From: Actinomycetes bacterium
GTDB lineage: Bacteria; Actinomycetota; Acidimicrobiia; Spongiisociales; UBA5794
DNA length: 21,931 nt
Assembly: GCA_023336855.1 (NCBI GenBank)
Contig: JAMBLK010000213.1
Coordinates: forward strand, 1-21,931
Direction: 5' to 3'
Positions 21,677 to 21,931 of the stretch are shown piece by piece. Every line of letters begins with the position of its first letter. Position 1 is the first letter of the stretch. The position numbers and the translations under genes are program-made. Under the pieces are notes generated by a model, which made no database searches, was not told the origin of the DNA, and saw only the letters and a list, made by a program, of their open reading frames with translations.

Positions 21677-21931
21677 TCAGCCGTCGCCCCGCCAGCAGGT
21701 GAACTTGTAGCCGGGATTACCGGCATCCCTGAACCCACTCCAAGCCACGACACCATCTTCTGGGAGACTGTCTAGAGGCACAGAAGCATCCATCCCGGCG
21801 TTGTGCGACTTCGCTGCGACGATGATGTCGAGTGCCGTACGTCCGATGCGAAACATGGTGTAGTCGTTCGGTTCGATGACCTCGAAACCACTCGGGCCGA
21901 GCGGACCAACGACATACGTGGTGTCGCTCCC
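21677..21931 (-). CDS. Unrecognised protein, 5' end outside window
   Basis: On the minus strand the frame entering at 21931 stays open for 84 residues to the TGA at 21677-21679; the gene's start lies past the right edge. The visible C-terminal part runs GSDTTYVVGPLGPSGFEVI, then MFRIGRTALDIIVAAKSHNAG, DASVPLDSLPEDGVVAW and GNPGYKFTCWRGDG. The composition, codon use and absence of internal stops support a genuine gene, and no other frame here is better. I recognise no family. There is no hydrophobic segment in this part, so cellular location is not indicated. It converges on the BtpA-like gene. Confidence 0.55.
   Translation of the reverse strand, partial: GSDTTYVVGPLGPSGFEVIEPNDYTMFRIGRTALDIIVAAKSHNAGMDASVPLDSLPEDGVVAWSGFRDAGNPGYKFTCWRGDG

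Overview
The window is high-GC bacterial chromosomal DNA, densely packed with genes. Actinomycetota is the likely source. Pointers are a TIGR03084-type mycothiol-isomerase-like protein, a DUF222/HNH endonuclease of the 13E12 type, a DUF2652 remnant, frequent GTG starts, and many genes whose start codon lies 6-9 nt downstream of a TAnnnT-like -10 box (leaderless transcription). I cannot fix the class; an Acidimicrobiia-like lineage is a guess. No rRNA, tRNA, CRISPR array, prophage or intact insertion sequence was seen, and no gene-free stretch exceeds 300 bases.

Layout, left to right. (1) 1-3684: the C-terminal part of a multi-spanning membrane protein (+) converges on an SLC12-like cation-chloride/amino-acid transporter (-), with an imperfect inverted repeat of TACGTAGTACG-type sequence between them. 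(2) 3781-5083: two overlapping lipoprotein genes, a metzincin-type zinc protease and a DNRLRE/CBM-like beta-sandwich protein. They are followed by a region with two mutually exclusive hairpins. (3) 5270-6329 (-): an ArfB-type ribosome-rescue factor and a SAM methyltransferase. (4) 6559-8287: a lipoprotein alpha/beta hydrolase (+), a decayed DUF2652 gene (-) and a VOC-fold protein (-). (5) 8465-12177 (+): a metallopeptidase/VWA protein, a MoxR-like AAA ATPase with non-canonical Walker motifs, and YajQ, in one apparent operon. (6) 12253-14219 (+): an L-fucose-isomerase-fold protein overlapping a trans-aconitate-methyltransferase-like gene. (7) 14278-15417 (-): DUF222/HNH endonuclease. (8) 15578-18877: a class V aminotransferase (+), then AsnA (-) and a translationally coupled HAD hydrolase/short GNAT pair (-). 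(9) 18904-21542 (+): a LOG-family protein, a maleylpyruvate-isomerase-like protein and a BtpA-family protein in one direction. (10) An unrecognised gene (-) is cut by the right edge.

Most of the window is ordinary metabolic and housekeeping content. The part closest to an under-described system is the VWA/AAA module at 8465-12177. A VWA protein with an N-terminal HExxH and a MIDAS is paired with an ATPase whose Walker A ends in GKD and whose Walker B reads NLSE. Other points of interest are the overlapping divergent -10 boxes between the HAD and LOG genes, the alternative hairpins at 5104-5195, the TACGTAGTACG repeats, and a pseudogene that can be read through its frameshifts.
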